Shown piece by piece: positions 63,166 through 64,000 of a stretch of DNA of 64,000 nucleotides. The notes below the pieces were generated by a model. That model had not been told where the DNA came from and ran no database searches. It was given only the letters and a program-made list of their open reading frames with translations. A program made the translations under genes and the position numbers. The stretch lies in the NCBI RefSeq assembly GCF_017355955.1, contig NZ_JAFFID010000001.1, positions 1,736,001 through 1,800,000 on the forward strand, read 5' to 3'. This DNA comes from Sabulibacter ruber (GTDB lineage Bacteria > Bacteroidota > Bacteroidia > Cytophagales > Hymenobacteraceae). The stretch's first letter is position 1; each line of letters begins with the position of its first letter.

Positions 63166-64000
63166 ATGCCTGCAATATCCGTCTTAATGCCGGTCTATAA
63201 TGCTGAGAGATTCCTGAAAGAGGCAATAGACAGTATTTTGCAGCAGACCTTCCAGGACTTTGAGTTTATCGTTATTGACGATGAATCAAAGGACAATAGT
63301 GTAGCCATTATCAATTCCTATACAGATCAACGCATCAGGTTCATTCAAAACGAGCGAAACTTAGGGATTTCGGCCACATTGAACAAAGGCATTCAGTTAG
63401 CCAAAGCCCCCATTATTGCCCGCATGGATGCCGATGATATCAGTACTCCGGACCGGTTGCAGAAGCAGTTTGACTACTTGCAGGCGAATCCAGAGTGTGT
63501 GATGGTTTCTAGTTTGGTGAAAGTAGTAACAGAAGATGGACAATTTATCAGGGTAGACAAATTCAAAAGTAAGTTCTTTTACTACAATCTCACTTTTAGT
63601 TGCTGGATCTACCACCCTACTGTCATGTACAGGAAGCATGCTGTGGAGGAGGTAGGAATGTATACCGTTCCTTATGCCGAAGATTTTGAGTTGTTCTGGC
63701 AGCTTACCCGCAAATACAAGTTCTACAACTTATCAGAAATTTTACTTTATTACAGAGTCACAGACCAGAGCCTGCACCAGGTACTCAAAAAGAAGGAGTA
63801 TGAAGAAGCCTTACAGGAGCAGTTGCTCAGAAATTTTCGCTACTACGCCGGGCCTGATTTTACCCTCCCTCTTTCTCACATAGAATGTCTCCAGCATAAT
63901 TTCCAACCCTTACTGGAGATGGGCAGCGTTAAAGAAGTGATTCAATGTCTACATAATCTAGATGTTATAACTGAAGGAATTCTAAAAAAAGAAAATATCA
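63166..64000 (+). CDS. Family 2 glycosyltransferase (3' end cut by window edge)
   Basis: From the ATG at 63166 the frame is open to the edge (278 codons). GT2 motifs: ISVLMPVYNAERFLKEAI, VIDDESKDNSV, ISATLNKGIQLAKAPIIA and the metal-binding RMDADDIS. YAEDFELFWQL carries the catalytic-base ED. The C-terminus lies outside the window. It starts 12 bases after the preceding glycosyltransferase gene, in the same operon. Confidence 0.92.
   Translation, partial: MPAISVLMPVYNAERFLKEAIDSILQQTFQDFEFIVIDDESKDNSVAIINSYTDQRIRFIQNERNLGISATLNKGIQLAKAPIIARMDADDISTPDRLQKQFDYLQANPECVMVSSLVKVVTEDGQFIRVDKFKSKFFYYNLTFSCWIYHPTVMYRKHAVEEVGMYTVPYAEDFELFWQLTRKYKFYNLSEILLYYRVTDQSLHQVLKKKEYEEALQEQLLRNFRYYAGPDFTLPLSHIECLQHNFQPLLEMGSVKEVIQCLHNLDVITEGILKKENI

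Overview
The window looks like a chromosomal segment of a Bacteroidota bacterium, most likely of the Hymenobacteraceae (Rufibacter/Pontibacter/Hymenobacter type). The reasons are two TonB-dependent outer-membrane receptors (one SusC-like), a DUF2723 membrane protein, a two-component propeller sensor, YngK-like and DUF3575 proteins, and promoters of the Bacteroidota TAnnTTTG type. Shine-Dalgarno sequences are largely missing and the base composition is near 50% GC. No rRNA, tRNA, CRISPR array, prophage or intact insertion sequence was found.

Layout. 1-2.2 kb: a PAS histidine kinase cut by the left edge. 2.5-6.4 kb: a small basic secreted protein, a half-size solute-binding lipoprotein overlapping a CDF-family transporter gene, a methyltransferase and a secreted protein. 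6.4-10 kb: a CcoI-type copper ATPase diverging from a membrane protein/cupin pair. 10.3-14 kb: a LEA-like protein and a SusC-like receptor. 14.1-19.7 kb: an OmpR-type regulator and a histidine kinase separated by AlkC, a lipase and two small unknown genes. 19.8-28.1 kb: a compound palindrome, a DUF2723 protein, a tandem universal stress protein, a DsbA-like protein, a dehydrogenase and an FAD-Rieske oxidoreductase. 28.2-33.8 kb: a TonB receptor behind a DtxR-like box, a fatty acid desaturase, small proteins and one amber-interrupted gene. 33.9-45.2 kb: a DEAD-box helicase plus a decayed partial copy of it, a DUF3575 protein, a cupin lipoprotein, a five-PAS kinase, a DUF4242 protein, an NmrA protein and a YngK-like glycosidase. 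46.1-55.2 kb: a propeller sensor without an ATPase domain, an amidase/serine-hydrolase pair, an AsmA-like protein and a single-domain response regulator. 56.0-64 kb: a tightly packed polysaccharide operon (ABC exporter Wzm/Wzt, glycosyltransferases, a glycosyltransferase-methyltransferase fusion and a polysaccharide deacetylase) running off the right edge.

The most unusual signal is not a gene. About twenty short imperfect palindromes sharing a core (left arm GTTTTAGGCCTG, centre TTTTCTGGAAAA, right arm AGGCCTAAAAC) lie in the gaps between genes over 2.9-54.1 kb. Several have long, perfectly complementary outer arms whose sequences are unrelated between copies. Most sit within 100 bases of a stop codon and probably act as terminators, but a few lie between divergent start codons, so the family looks like a REP-like intergenic repeat partly co-opted for termination. 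Coordinates and motif matches were read by eye; product names are family-level inferences without database searches.
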